Below, in pieces: positions 14,996 to 23,403 of a DNA stretch of 64,000 bases (positions are counted from its first letter, which is position 1; every line of letters begins with the position of its first letter). The DNA comes from Actinosynnema sp040640215. GTDB lineage: Bacteria > Actinomycetota > Actinomycetes > Mycobacteriales > Pseudonocardiaceae. The notes beneath the pieces were generated by a model. That model made no database searches, was not told the origin of the DNA, and saw only the letters and a program-made list of their open reading frames with translations. The position numbers and the translations under genes are program-made. The DNA is taken from contig NZ_JBFABG010000003.1 of the NCBI RefSeq assembly GCF_040640215.1, forward strand, positions 248,001-312,000. The letters are read 5' to 3'.

Positions 14996-15856
14996 GTGGG
15001 CACGAGTCGGTGGGTGGCGGGGCTGGCGCTGGTCGTCGCGATGACGACGGCGTGCACCGCCGCCGGTCCGGCCGCGACCCCGAGCGCACCGACGCCCGCG
15101 AGCACGTCGGCGGACCCGCCCCGGCCGGCCGTGCCGCGCGTGGTCGAGCCCACCGCCCCGGACCTCGCGGCGGCCGTGGCGCGGGCGGTCGACGGCGGTG
15201 CGGGGGTCGACCTGGCGGTCGCCGTGCTGGACCTGAGCACCGGCACGACCGCGGGCCACCGCGCCGACGTCCCCTTCCACACCGCGTCGCTGAGCAAGCT
15301 CCTGGTGGCCGTGGACCTGCTGGCCGCCGGCGAGGTGGACGACGGGGACCGGGACCGGCTGCACCGGGCGTTGAGCGACAGCGACGACGAGGCCATGAAC
15401 GAGCTGTGGACCGCGCACGACGGCATCGGGGCGGTGGAGCGGGTCGCCGGGCTCGCGGGCCTCACCGCCACGCACGCCCCGGCCGACCCGGCGCAGTGGG
15501 GCGACGTGGAGATGTCCGCCGACGACCTGGTGCGGCTCTACCGGTACGTGCTGACCCGGCTGCCGGAGGCCGCGCGCGCGTTCGTGGTGGAGGCGCTGTC
15601 GTCCGCGCCGGACACCGCCGCCGACGGCTTCGACCAGGCGTTCGGGCTGCTCACGCCGGATGTCGGCGGGTACGCCAAGCAGGGTTGGATGTGGTACTAC
15701 CCGACCGATCTCTACCTGCACTCGGCGGGCGTGGTGGGCGACCGGTACGTGGTGGCGCTGCTGTCGGTGCAGAGCAGCACCGCACCCGACGACGCCCGTG
15801 GCCACCTGGACGACATCGCCCACGCGCTGCTGTCCACCCTCGTGCCGGCGGGCTGA
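14996..15856 (+). CDS. beta-lactamase-fold lipoprotein
   Basis: This 286-residue protein has a lipoprotein signal (VAGLALVVAMTTAC, lipidated Cys at 20), a Pro/Ser/Thr-rich linker to about residue 55, and then a serine beta-lactamase-like domain. The SxxK motif is at residues 98-101 (TASLSKLL). SDSDDEAMN resembles the SDN region, and YAKQGWMWY may replace the KTG triad. The shortened active site suggests a penicillin-binding-like or pseudo-enzymatic role rather than true lactamase activity. It is predicted to be anchored to the outer face of the membrane. A GTG start 16 bases after the peptidase stop suggests an operon, closed by the palindrome at 15860-15883. Confidence 0.8.
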   Translation: MGTSRWVAGLALVVAMTTACTAAGPAATPSAPTPASTSADPPRPAVPRVVEPTAPDLAAAVARAVDGGAGVDLAVAVLDLSTGTTAGHRADVPFHTASLSKLLVAVDLLAAGEVDDGDRDRLHRALSDSDDEAMNELWTAHDGIGAVERVAGLAGLTATHAPADPAQWGDVEMSADDLVRLYRYVLTRLPEAARAFVVEALSSAPDTAADGFDQAFGLLTPDVGGYAKQGWMWYYPTDLYLHSAGVVGDRYVVALLSVQSSTAPDDARGHLDDIAHALLSTLVPAG

Positions 15857-15859
15857 GGC

Positions 15860-15883
15860 CCGGGGGACGACGTCGTCCCCCGG
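15860..15883. terminator. 24-bp perfect palindrome, terminator
   Basis: A perfect palindrome with arms CCGGGGGACGAC and GTCGTCCCCCGG begins 4 bases after the lipoprotein stop and lies 19 bases before the end of the convergent SulP gene. It would fold into a strong hairpin on either transcript. Confidence 0.75.
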
Positions 15884-15901
15884 ACCCCGTTCACCGCGTG
15901 A

Positions 15902-17362
15902 TCAGACCGAGGTGCGCCGGATCAGGTCCACCGTGCGCCCGGCCGTGCGGTGCGCCGCGGCCCACTGCTCGATGGCCTGCCCGCACGCCTGGTCGAGGTG
16001 GCGCAGGCCGCGCAGGTCGACCCGGACGTGCTTGGTCACCGGCAACGCCTCCAACGCCTCCAACAGCCTCGGCAGCTTCAGGAAGGTGGCGTTGCCGCGC
16101 AGCGTCACGTGCTCGTGCTCGCCGCCGTCCGGTGCGACGGTCACGGACAGCCGCGACACGTCCCACGCGGTCTTCACCACGGCCGCCAGCACCCCGACCA
16201 GGGTGCCGGTGAGCAGGTCGGTGGTGACGATCAGACCGGCGGTGAGCAGCAGCACCGCGCTCTCCGCGCGGTCGGTGCGCACCAGCTCCACCACCCGCCT
16301 CGGTTCCAGCAACTTCCACCCGGCCTGCACCAGCAGCGCCGCCAGCACCGCGAGCGGCACGTAGGACAGCACGCCGGGCAGTGCCACGACGAACAACAGC
16401 AACCACACGCCGTGCAGCACGCGGGACGCCTTGGTGCGCGCCCCGGCCTGCACGTTCGTCGCGCTGCGCACGATGACGGCGGTCATCGGCAGGGCACCGA
16501 GCACGCCGCACACGGTGTTGCCGATGCCCTGGGCGACCAGCTCCCGGTTGTACCGGGTGCGCGGCCCGGTGTGCATCCGGTCGACCGCCGCCGCGCTGAA
16601 CAGGCTCTCTGCCGAGGCGACCAGCGCGAACGTCACGGCCGCGCCGAGCACGCCGGCGTCGACCAGCGAGAAGTCGACCAGCCGCACCGCGTCGGCGAGC
16701 GGACCGACCTCGATGCGGGTCAGCGGCAGGAACGCCCCGACGGCACTGGCCGCCACCACGGCGACCAGCACGCCGGGCACCGCGCGGAACCTGGTGCGCT
16801 TCCACAGCGCGGCCACCACGAGGGTGAGCACGCCGACGCCGACCCCGGCCGGCGACGCCACCGCGGCGACCACCAGACCGGGCAGGCCGGCGACCTTCTC
16901 CCAGGTGCCGGCGGGGGCGGCCGAGCCGGCGAACGGGTAGAGCTGGCCGAGCACCAGCACCAGCCCGATCCCGGCCAGCATCCCCTGCACCACGGCGGGC
17001 GAGATGGCCCGGAACCACCGGCCCAGGCGCAGCAGGCCCATCGCGACCTGGAGCAGGCCCGCGCCGAGCACGATGACGCCCAGCGCGCCGATGCCGTGCT
17101 GGGCCACCGCGTCGGCGACCAGCACGGTGAGACCGGCGGCGGGGCCGCTGACCTGCAAGGAGCTACCGGGCAGCAGGCCGACGACGAGGCCGCCGACCAC
17201 TCCGGTGATGATGCCCAGTTCGGCGGGCACCCCGGAAGCCACCGCGACGCCGACGCACAGCGGCAGCGCCACCAGGAACACCACGAGCGACGCCCCGACA
17301 TCCGGCCAGTAGGAGGTCCCGCCGGGCGAGCGGGACACCGGTTCTTCGATGTGCATGGTCAC
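15902..17362 (-). CDS. SulP family anion (probably bicarbonate) transporter
   Basis: This 486-residue SulP transporter has about 11-12 hydrophobic segments, beginning YWPDVGASLVVFLVALPLCVGVAVASG. The signature block is LQVSGPAAGLTVLVADAV, and a short STAS domain closes the protein (about residues 405-486, with VTLRGNATFLKLPRLLEAL and HVRVDLRGLRHLDQACG). The GTG start at 17362 has AGGAG 7 bases upstream and lies 10 bases after the carbonic anhydrase gene. SulP proteins next to a beta-carbonic anhydrase usually move bicarbonate or are proposed to. Sulfate cannot be excluded, but the sulfur genes are 25 kb away. It is probably an inner-membrane symporter with Na+ or H+. Confidence 0.9.
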   Translation of the reverse strand: MTMHIEEPVSRSPGGTSYWPDVGASLVVFLVALPLCVGVAVASGVPAELGIITGVVGGLVVGLLPGSSLQVSGPAAGLTVLVADAVAQHGIGALGVIVLGAGLLQVAMGLLRLGRWFRAISPAVVQGMLAGIGLVLVLGQLYPFAGSAAPAGTWEKVAGLPGLVVAAVASPAGVGVGVLTLVVAALWKRTRFRAVPGVLVAVVAASAVGAFLPLTRIEVGPLADAVRLVDFSLVDAGVLGAAVTFALVASAESLFSAAAVDRMHTGPRTRYNRELVAQGIGNTVCGVLGALPMTAVIVRSATNVQAGARTKASRVLHGVWLLLFVVALPGVLSYVPLAVLAALLVQAGWKLLEPRRVVELVRTDRAESAVLLLTAGLIVTTDLLTGTLVGVLAAVVKTAWDVSRLSVTVAPDGGEHEHVTLRGNATFLKLPRLLEALEALPVTKHVRVDLRGLRHLDQACGQAIEQWAAAHRTAGRTVDLIRRTSV

Positions 17363-17372
17363 GCCATTGCTC

Positions 17373-17957
17373 CTAGAGCGGCTGGAAGCGGTCGGCGGCG
17401 AACGCCGACACGTCGCCGGACTCGATGTCGTAGAACCAGCCGTGCACGCGCAGGTCCCCGGCGGTGATCCGGTCCCGCACGAAGGGGTAGTCCTCCAGTG
17501 CGCGCACCTGCGCCAGCACGTGCTCCATGCCCTCGGTCCGCAGGCCCTCGGTGGGCGTGCCGGTCCGGAACGGGGCGTGCGTGGCCAGCCAGCGCAGCAT
17601 GGCCGGCAGGTGGTCGAGAGCCGGCGCGCCGGCGTGCAGGGCGTTGACCGCGCCGCAGTGCGAATGCCCGCACACGACGATTTCGGCGACCCGCAACTGC
17701 ACGACGGCGAATTCGATGGTGGCCACCTCACCGGCGACCGAGTGCGGGCTGAACGCGGGGATCACGTTTCCCGCCGTGCGCAACTCGAACAGGCTGCCCG
17801 GTTCGGCTCCGGTGATGGCCGCCGGCTGGATGCGGGAATCGGCGCAGGTGATGAACAAGGCGGTCGGTGACTGCCCGGCCGCGAGCCGCCGCCCCGTTTC
17901 CGGGGAGCGCCGCTGCGAATGCGTCCGGGCATGCTGAACTAGGTGACGGAATTCCAC
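17373..17957 (-). CDS. beta-class carbonic anhydrase
   Basis: This 194-residue enzyme interconverts CO2 and bicarbonate. Zinc ligands are C38 (ITCADSRIQP), H98 and C101 (CGHSHCGAV), with the D40-R42 dyad in the same first motif. NVIPAFSPHSVAGEVATIEFAV follows the family pattern. The GTG at 17957 has AGGA 5 bases upstream; a GTG four codons earlier has no site. It precedes and is probably co-transcribed with the SulP transporter gene, which suggests a bicarbonate supply unit, the enzyme trapping or delivering substrate at the membrane. Confidence 0.92.
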   Translation of the reverse strand: MEFRHLVQHARTHSQRRSPETGRRLAAGQSPTALFITCADSRIQPAAITGAEPGSLFELRTAGNVIPAFSPHSVAGEVATIEFAVVQLRVAEIVVCGHSHCGAVNALHAGAPALDHLPAMLRWLATHAPFRTGTPTEGLRTEGMEHVLAQVRALEDYPFVRDRITAGDLRVHGWFYDIESGDVSAFAADRFQPL

Positions 17958-18012
17958 GGGATTCCTCACAGGTCAGTAGTGGCGAGGATGCGGTTGTGGC
18001 ACAGCGGTGGGA

Positions 18013-18351
18013 TCAGTTCCGGAACACCTGGAGCGCGGACGGTGTCAACCGGGCGGGCCGGTGCCCCGTGGCGAGCGGCGCGGGTTCGGTGTGCCGGGCG
18101 CGGCCGGCGGCCGGCCGGACCGGGGGCTCGGTGGAGCGGTCCGGGCCGAATCGTTGCGATGCGGCGGAAAACGTGCGCGCCTCGGGGACCTTGCGGCTCT
18201 CCCGGTTCGGTTCCTCTTCGGACAGCGCCTCGGCGATCGTGATCCGGTGCCCGGTCGTGGCCAGGGCCGCGAGGTGACCGGGCCCGGTCTGCGACGGGGT
18301 GAGGACGGCGACGAGCGCCAGGAACACCGCCGTTACTGCGACACGCGTCAT
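18013..18351 (-). CDS. hypothetical secreted protein
   Basis: A 112-residue frame starts at an ATG with a G-rich stretch (GGGGGGT) just upstream. The first 20 residues are hydrophobic (TRVAVTAVFLALVAVLTPS) like a signal peptide. The remainder is polar, Pro- and Arg-rich and without recognisable domains. It ends 56 bases upstream of the carbonic anhydrase start, in the same direction. Overlapping frames on the other strand are of similar length, so confidence is limited. Confidence 0.4.
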   Translation of the reverse strand: MTRVAVTAVFLALVAVLTPSQTGPGHLAALATTGHRITIAEALSEEEPNRESRKVPEARTFSAASQRFGPDRSTEPPVRPAAGRARHTEPAPLATGHRPARLTPSALQVFRN

Positions 18352-18496
18352 GACACCCCCCGATGATCCGCGCCGGTGGTTCCAGTTTCGCAGCGCGGGG
18401 TGACATCAGGGTTAATGGTGCGGCAGCGTCCGGGTTCCCGACGCAATATTCACTCGTTTGTGCGTGAGCTAGATCATCTTAAATCGTGAAAACTAC

Positions 18497-18943
18497 TCAT
18501 TGTGACGACTGGGCGAGCTGGATTGCGGCGATCGTGAAGGCCAGAGCGGCACCCAGGCACGCGATCGCCCGCACGTGGTTGCCGGGAACCCATTCGCGCA
18601 AGTACCGCGCCCAGTACTCGACCGTACCCGCGCGCTCCAACGCGTTGTTGCGTGGAATGTGATAAGCGACCGTGAACACGATGCCACCCAGCAGGTAGAG
18701 CGCCGCACCGGCCCAGCCGGCCGCCGTGCCGCCGAGCACCGCCGCCGCCGACACCGCGCCGGTACCCAGGAAGACCAGCAGGAACACCGGGTTGACCACC
18801 GCGACGTTGATCGCCCGCATCGCCGCGACGCCCTCGGCGGGCGGCAGCCGCCGCAGACCGGGCACGACCATCGCGGAGAACGCGAGGAAGACGCCTGCCA
18901 TCAGGCCGCAGCCGAGAGCCGCGATGATCGTCAAGGTGAACAT
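18497..18943 (-). CDS. DUF1772 (anthrone oxygenase-like) membrane protein
   Basis: This 148-residue protein has four hydrophobic segments: residues 2-25, about 48-68, 73-95 and 128-145. The DUF1772 pattern shows in FLAFSAMVVPGLRRLPPAEGVAAMRAIN, then NPVFLLVFLG, then VFTVAYHIPRNNALE and WVPGNHVRAIACLGA. Members are small membrane proteins; a few fungal ones are anthrone oxygenases, but most have no proven role. The ATG at 18943 is the first codon of the first membrane segment. It is divergent from the AraC-type gene at 19027, which is likely to control it. Confidence 0.8.
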   Translation of the reverse strand: MFTLTIIAALGCGLMAGVFLAFSAMVVPGLRRLPPAEGVAAMRAINVAVVNPVFLLVFLGTGAVSAAAVLGGTAAGWAGAALYLLGGIVFTVAYHIPRNNALERAGTVEYWARYLREWVPGNHVRAIACLGAALAFTIAAIQLAQSSQ

Positions 18944-19026
18944 GGGGACAGTCAAGCCCCTCGCGGTGAGACCATCCATGGCCCAGCGGCTCGATCGCAT
19001 ACCGGATCGTCTCTAGGCTGGCGGTC

Positions 19027-19965
19027 GTGGACGCACTGGCCGGACTGCTCGACGGACCCCGGGCGCGCGGGGCGTTCCTGCTGCGCACCGTCCTGGACCC
19101 GCCGTGGTCGCTGCGCATCCAGGACCGCGCACCGCTGACCGTGGTCGCGCTGGTGCGCGGCGACGGCTGGGTCGTCCTCGGTTCCGGCGACCCGGTGCGC
19201 CTGCGCGCGGGCGACGTGGCGGTGCTGCGCGGCCCCGACCCGTACACGCTGGCCGACGACCCCGCCACGCCCGTGCAGGCCGTCGTGCACCCCGGCGGGA
19301 TCAGCACCACCCCCGAGGGCGCGGCGCTGTGCGAGCGGTGGGACCTGGGCGTGCGCACGTGGGGCGGCGACCCGAACGGCTCGGTCGTGCTCCTGTCGGG
19401 CACCTACCAGCTCGACGGCGAGGTGAGCCGCCGCCTGCTGTCCGTGCTGCCGCCGCTGCTCGTGGTCCCCGAATCCGACCTGCCGCTGGTGCCGCTGCTG
19501 GCCGGCGAGGTCGCGAAGGACGAACCTGGCCAGGAGGCCGTCCTGGACCGCCTGCTGGACCTGGTGCTGATCTCCGCGCTGCGCTCGTGGTTCTGCCGGC
19601 CGGAGGCGGGCGCGCCGGGCTGGTACCGGGCGCACGGCGACCCCGTGGTGGGCCGCGCGCTGCGCCTGCTGCACGCCGACCCGGCGCGGCCGTGGACGGT
19701 GGCGTCGCTGGCCACCGCCGCCGGCGTCTCCCGCGCCGCCCTGGCCCGCCGGTTCACCGGGTTGGTCGGCGAACCGCCCATGGCGTACCTGACCGACTGG
19801 CGGTTGACCCTCGCCGCCGACCTGCTGCGCGAACCGTCCGCGACGCTCGCGGCCGTGGCCCGCCAGGTCGGCTACAGCACGCCGTTCGCGCTCAGCGCGG
19901 CGTTCAAGCGGGTGCGCGGCATGAGCCCGTCGGCGCACCGCACTCGCGAGGAGCCCGGGGCCTGA
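19027..19965 (+). CDS. AraC family transcriptional regulator with cupin domain
   Basis: This 312-residue protein has an N-terminal cupin-type ligand domain (about residues 5-170, with RAPLTVVALVRGDGWVVL and LRAGDVAVLRGPDPYTLADD). A C-terminal AraC DNA-binding domain has two helix-turn-helix motifs (about 205-305, WTVASLATAAGVSRAALARRF and LAAVARQVGYSTPFALSAAFKRVRG). The class usually controls a divergent neighbour, here the DUF1772 gene 83 bases away. An inverted repeat CGATC-8-GATCG at 18992-19009 lies in that gap. GTG start with TAGGCT a few bases upstream, suggesting a short or absent leader. It converges, 3 bases apart, with the SUKH-like gene. Confidence 0.9.
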   Translation: MDALAGLLDGPRARGAFLLRTVLDPPWSLRIQDRAPLTVVALVRGDGWVVLGSGDPVRLRAGDVAVLRGPDPYTLADDPATPVQAVVHPGGISTTPEGAALCERWDLGVRTWGGDPNGSVVLLSGTYQLDGEVSRRLLSVLPPLLVVPESDLPLVPLLAGEVAKDEPGQEAVLDRLLDLVLISALRSWFCRPEAGAPGWYRAHGDPVVGRALRLLHADPARPWTVASLATAAGVSRAALARRFTGLVGEPPMAYLTDWRLTLAADLLREPSATLAAVARQVGYSTPFALSAAFKRVRGMSPSAHRTREEPGA

Positions 19966-19968
19966 GCC

Positions 19969-20691
19969 TCACCCGAGGAGCCGGCCGATCAGGTCGTCGG
20001 TGACGAACTCGCCCGCCGCCGCCACGTCCTGCACGACCGCACCCAGGTCGAGCCGGTGCACCGAGACCCGGTCCCGGCCGTGGCGGCGCATGAAGAACCC
20101 GGCCCCACCGCCGTCGTCGCCGACCAGCGCCCAGTGCGGCGCGCGCCGGCGCACCTCGAACGCCTCGTTGCGCTGCTGGAACGACTGCGGCCCGTAGAAC
20201 CGCTCCCCGTCCGGGCGCAGCACGCCGGGCGTGGACCGCCACAGCCGGGCGATCGTCGGGTTCGGCCCGTCGCGGAGCCCCGCCGCGCGGGCCTCGCACA
20301 CCGCCAGGAACCCGGCGAACGTCTCCGCGACCGGCTCGTCCCCGCCGGTGAAGGGGTCCCGCCCGACCACCGGGTGCTCGCCGTCGACCACCACGTCCAG
20401 CACGAAGCCGTAGCGGTGCCCGCACGGCTCCCGGCAGAACCACAGCCGCGCCCCGTCCAGGCCGCCGGTGAGCGGACCCCCGTCCCCGTCCGGCGACAGC
20501 GAGGCGACGGGCATCCCGCCGACCTCGCCGGACCCGTACTCGGCCAGCCACCACCGGAACGACGGCGACAGCGGCCCCAGGACGGTCTCCGCCGCGACGA
20601 TCGCCCCCTCGGGCGCGCCACGGCCGGGCCGGGCGGCGACGGCCGACCCTGCCGCGATCAGCTCGCGCAGCAGGACCAGGTCCGGCCGCAC
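19969..20691 (-). CDS. SMI1/KNR4 (SUKH)-like protein
   Basis: This 240-residue soluble protein starts at a GTG 5 bases downstream of the glyS stop codon. The first half resembles the SUKH fold: ETVLGPLSPSFRWWLAEYGSGEVGGMPVASLSPD has the pattern 'lp.s...fl...nGg.', and later FAGFLAVCEARA. SUKH proteins are often immunity proteins of polymorphic toxins, but many are housekeeping or orphan. The C-terminal 90 residues (NPTIARLWRSTPGVLRPDGERFYGPQ region) are not recognised. No toxin gene adjoins it. Position directly after glyS suggests shared transcription. Confidence 0.55.
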   Translation of the reverse strand: MRPDLVLLRELIAAGSAVAARPGRGAPEGAIVAAETVLGPLSPSFRWWLAEYGSGEVGGMPVASLSPDGDGGPLTGGLDGARLWFCREPCGHRYGFVLDVVVDGEHPVVGRDPFTGGDEPVAETFAGFLAVCEARAAGLRDGPNPTIARLWRSTPGVLRPDGERFYGPQSFQQRNEAFEVRRRAPHWALVGDDGGGAGFFMRRHGRDRVSVHRLDLGAVVQDVAAAGEFVTDDLIGRLLG

Positions 20692-20696
20692 GGACG

Positions 20697-22082
20697 TCAA
20701 GCGCCGATCAGGCGGGCCGCCAGGTAGGACTCCAACTGGTCCATGGACACCCGCTCCTGGGACATGGTGTCCCGCTCCCGCACGGTCACCGCGTGGTCGG
20801 TGAGGGTGTCGAAGTCGACCGTCACGCAGAACGGCGTGCCGATCTCGTCCTGCCGGCGGTAGCGGCGGCCGATCGCGCCCGCGTCGTCGAACTCGATGTT
20901 CCAGTGCCGGCGCAGCGCGTTGGCCAGGTCCTTCGCCTTGGGCGACAGGTCGGCGTTGCGGGACAGCGGCAGCACCGCCGCCTTCACCGGCGCGAGCCGG
21001 CGGTCCAGCCGCAGCACGACCCGCTTGTCCACGCCGCCCTTGGCGTTCGGGGCCTCGTCCTCGGTGTAGGCCTCCAGCAGGAAGGCCATCATCGGCCGGC
21101 CGACGCCCGCCGCCGGCTCGATCACGAACGGGCGGTAGCGCGAGTTCGTGGCCTGGTCGAAGTACGACAGGTCCACGCCCGAGTGGTTCGAGTGGGTGTT
21201 CAGGTCGAAGTCGGTGCGGTTGGCGACGCCCTCCAGCTCGCCCCACTCCTGGCCGCCGAACCGGAAGCGGTACTCGATGTCGACGGTCCGCTTCGAGTAG
21301 TGCGACAGCTTCTCCTTCGGGTGCTCGTAGTGCCGCAGGTTCTCCTTGGCGATGCCCAGCTCGGTGTACCAGCGGGAGCGCTCGTCGATCCAGTACTGGT
21401 GCCACTCCTCGTCGGTGCCGGGCTCGACGAAGAACTCCATCTCCATCTGCTCGAACTCGCGGGTCCGGAAGATGAAGTTGCCGGGCGTGATCTCGTTGCG
21501 GAAGCTCTTGCCGATCTGGCCGATGCCGAACGGCGGCTTGCGCCGCGACGTGGTCTGCACGTTCAGGAAGTTGGTGAAGATGCCCTGCGCGGTCTCCGGG
21601 CGCAGGTAGTGCAGGCCCTCGTCGGTCTCCACCGGACCCAGGTGGGTCTTGAGCAGGCCGTTGAACATCTTCGGCTCGGTGTACTGGCCCCGGTTGCCGC
21701 AGTTCGGGCACGGCACGTCGGAGACGTCGCCCTCCGCGACCTGCTTGCCGGTGCGCTCGGCGTACTCCTCGGACAGCGTGTCCTGCCGGAACCGCTTGTG
21801 GCACGAGTTGCACTCGACCAGCGGGTCGACGAACGCCTCCACGTGACCGGACGCCACCCACACCTCGCGCGGCAGGATCACCGACGAGTCCAGGCCCACC
21901 ACGTCCTCGCGACCGCGCACCATGTAGTTCCACCACTGGCGCTTGATGTTGTCCTTCAGCTCGACGCCGAGGGGACCGTAGTCCCAGGCCGACCTCGTGC
22001 CGCCGTAGATCTCGCCGCATGGGTACACGAACCCGCGGCGCTTGCACAGGCTGACGACGGTCTCGATGCGATCGGCTGCCAC
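20697..22082 (-). CDS. glyS: glycine-tRNA ligase (homodimeric type)
   Basis: This 461-residue class II synthetase charges tRNA-Gly. Conserved text includes CKRRGFVYPCGEIYGGTRSAWDYGPLG at the N-terminus (shown in part as YPCGEIYGGTRSAWDYGP) and motif 2 around GQIGKSFRNEITPGNFIFRT. VIEPAAGVGRPMMAFLLEAY is near motif 3, and the anticodon-binding domain (APVKAAVLPLSRNADLSPKA) lies at the C-terminus. A Cys-rich insertion (CNSCHKRFR and CPNCGNRG) could bind zinc. The GTG at 22082 (VAADRIETVV) has GGAG 6 bases upstream and gives the usual family length; an ATG four codons earlier has no ribosome site. In mycobacteria glyS also neighbours smtB-zur. Confidence 0.96.
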   Translation of the reverse strand: MAADRIETVVSLCKRRGFVYPCGEIYGGTRSAWDYGPLGVELKDNIKRQWWNYMVRGREDVVGLDSSVILPREVWVASGHVEAFVDPLVECNSCHKRFRQDTLSEEYAERTGKQVAEGDVSDVPCPNCGNRGQYTEPKMFNGLLKTHLGPVETDEGLHYLRPETAQGIFTNFLNVQTTSRRKPPFGIGQIGKSFRNEITPGNFIFRTREFEQMEMEFFVEPGTDEEWHQYWIDERSRWYTELGIAKENLRHYEHPKEKLSHYSKRTVDIEYRFRFGGQEWGELEGVANRTDFDLNTHSNHSGVDLSYFDQATNSRYRPFVIEPAAGVGRPMMAFLLEAYTEDEAPNAKGGVDKRVVLRLDRRLAPVKAAVLPLSRNADLSPKAKDLANALRRHWNIEFDDAGAIGRRYRRQDEIGTPFCVTVDFDTLTDHAVTVRERDTMSQERVSMDQLESYLAARLIGA

Positions 22083-22302
22083 GGACAACTCCATCGGAGG
22101 GGCGGGCGAACGGGGGTTGCCAGGGTAGTACTCGGGCTCCCGCCTCCATCGGGCGACTACGGCGAAAGGGCTCCTACCCTGCGGAGATGGCGGAGGAGGC
22201 CGGGCACGACGCGGGACCGGGCCGACCCGCCACCGACCCGCACCGACCCGCACCGACCGCGTCCCGGGCCCGTGCGGGTGGGGGACCCGAAGGCGTCCCG
22301 GG

Positions 22303-22680
22303 CTAGCGCGGGGTGGCGGGCCCGGCGGCCTCGCCGAGGCGCACGGTGCCGGCGTCGGCGGCGACCAGGCTGGTCAACCGCTCCACCGCGCCCCCGTCGG
22401 CGACCAGCAGCGATTCGAACGCGGCGGGTTCGGCGACGGCCTCCGACAGCAGCGGCACGACGTGTTCGCGCACCTCGAACGGCGACAGCGCCCGCCGGTA
22501 GGCGACCACCGAGTCGAACTCGACGGTCAGCACGAAGAGCTCCTCCTCGTCGGTCGACCGGCCCAGCGACCCGCGCCGGCAACCGGGCCGGGCGGTCAGC
22601 AGCTCCAGCGCCCGGCCGACGCGCGCGGTGAAGGTCGGGACTTCGGACACGGGCACGGTGAACCGGCACACGAGCAGCAC
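22303..22680 (-). CDS. antibiotic biosynthesis monooxygenase (ABM) domain protein
   Basis: This 125-residue protein has the dimeric alpha-beta barrel pattern of ABM/YgiN-like proteins: LLVCRFTVPVSEVPTFTARVGRALELLTARPGCRRGSLGRS at the start, followed by EELFVLTVEFDSVVAYRRALSPFEV. Members act on small aromatics or haem, or are only binding proteins. No catalytic residue stands out. The GTG start leaves just 17 bases before the divergent GTG at 22698, so the transcript is probably leaderless. The 220 bases between this gene and the glyS start hold no other gene that I can see. Confidence 0.65.
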   Translation of the reverse strand: MLLVCRFTVPVSEVPTFTARVGRALELLTARPGCRRGSLGRSTDEEELFVLTVEFDSVVAYRRALSPFEVREHVVPLLSEAVAEPAAFESLLVADGGAVERLTSLVAADAGTVRLGEAAGPATPR

Positions 22681-22697
22681 GGTGCAAGGATGCCACG

Positions 22698-22967
22698 GTG
22701 GCGGATTCGAAGCGGACGCTGATCCCCGGTGCCGGACCGTTGGCGAAGGTGTCCGGACCGGTGGTGTTCCTGCTGGTCCTGGGCTTGTTCGGGGCGGGGG
22801 TGCTGGTACGCGGCACGGTCGGCGCGGCACTGCTGTGCCTGCTCGCGCTCGGCGTGGCCGGGCTGCTCGCGACCACGTGGCGGTTCCTGACGCCCGGCGC
22901 GCGGGGCCTGCGGCTGTTGGTGCTTGCGGTTCTTGTGCTTGTGACCTGGTCTGTGCTGGGAACGTAG
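22698..22967 (+). CDS. small membrane protein (DUF6703-like)
   Basis: This 89-residue protein starts at a GTG 17 bases from the divergent ABM start. After a short basic N-terminus it has three hydrophobic segments: VSGPVVFLLVLGLFGAGVL, VGAALLCLLALGVAGLLATT and LRLLVLAVLVLVTWSVLG. A TWRFLTPGARGLRL loop between the second and third is typical of the small actinobacterial membrane proteins named DUF6703. Function is unknown. It ends just before the smtB promoter and may be part of the same neighbourhood as in relatives. Confidence 0.7.
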   Translation: MADSKRTLIPGAGPLAKVSGPVVFLLVLGLFGAGVLVRGTVGAALLCLLALGVAGLLATTWRFLTPGARGLRLLVLAVLVLVTWSVLGT

Positions 22968-22997
22968 TATTGGTGGTGAAAATCCATACCACGTGGT
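22965..22997 (+). promoter_or_regulatory. candidate promoter and metal-repressor operator of smtB-zur
   Basis: A -10-like TAGTAT (22965-22970) is followed by GTGGT (22973-22977) and its complement ACCAC (22988-22992) with a 10-base spacer. The right arm also forms the perfect palindrome ACCACGTGGT (22988-22997). The position, between -10 and the ribosome site of an ArsR/SmtB gene, fits an autoregulatory operator. No convincing -35 is seen. Confidence 0.4.
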
Positions 22998-23007
22998 CGG
23001 AGGCACC

Positions 23008-23403
23008 GTGACGGTCGAAGTGCGGAGCGAGCACGTGCACTCCCCGACTCGCGGCGCGGCCCAACCGGTACCCCCGCGACCCGCGCACACGCTGTCCGCC
23101 GCCGGCGAGCTGCTGCGCGCCCTGGCCGCGCCGGTGCGCATCGCCATCGTGCTCCAGCTCCGCGAGGCCGACCGGTGCGTCCACGAGCTGGTCGAGGCGC
23201 TGGGCGTGGCCCAGCCGCTGATCAGCCAGCACCTGCGGGTGCTCAAGGCGGCGGGCGTCGTGCACGGCGAGCGGCACGGCCGCGAGGTGGTCTACCGGCT
23301 GGTCGACGAACACCTGGCGCACATCGTGGTGGACGCCGTGACGCACGTCGACGAGGGCCCGCGTGGTATCAACACCGGAGTGCCCGGGACGGAGGAACTG
23401 TGA
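23008..23403 (+). CDS. smtB: ArsR/SmtB family metal-responsive repressor
   Basis: This 131-residue winged-helix repressor starts at a GTG with GGAGG 4 bases upstream; an in-frame GTG at 22993 would place the start inside the operator-like palindrome. The HTH is in CVHELVEALGVAQPLISQHLRVLKAAGVV, and the wing in GERHGREVVYRLVDEHLAHIVVDAVTHVDEG. The last helix carries D-E-H-x-x-H and H-V-D-E residues placed like the alpha5 zinc site of SmtB. The gene overlaps zur by 4 bases, the same order as Rv2358-Rv2359 of M. tuberculosis. There zinc releases SmtB from the promoter, so zur is made when zinc is high. The metal here is inferred from that synteny. Confidence 0.88.
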   Translation: MTVEVRSEHVHSPTRGAAQPVPPRPAHTLSAAGELLRALAAPVRIAIVLQLREADRCVHELVEALGVAQPLISQHLRVLKAAGVVHGERHGREVVYRLVDEHLAHIVVDAVTHVDEGPRGINTGVPGTEEL

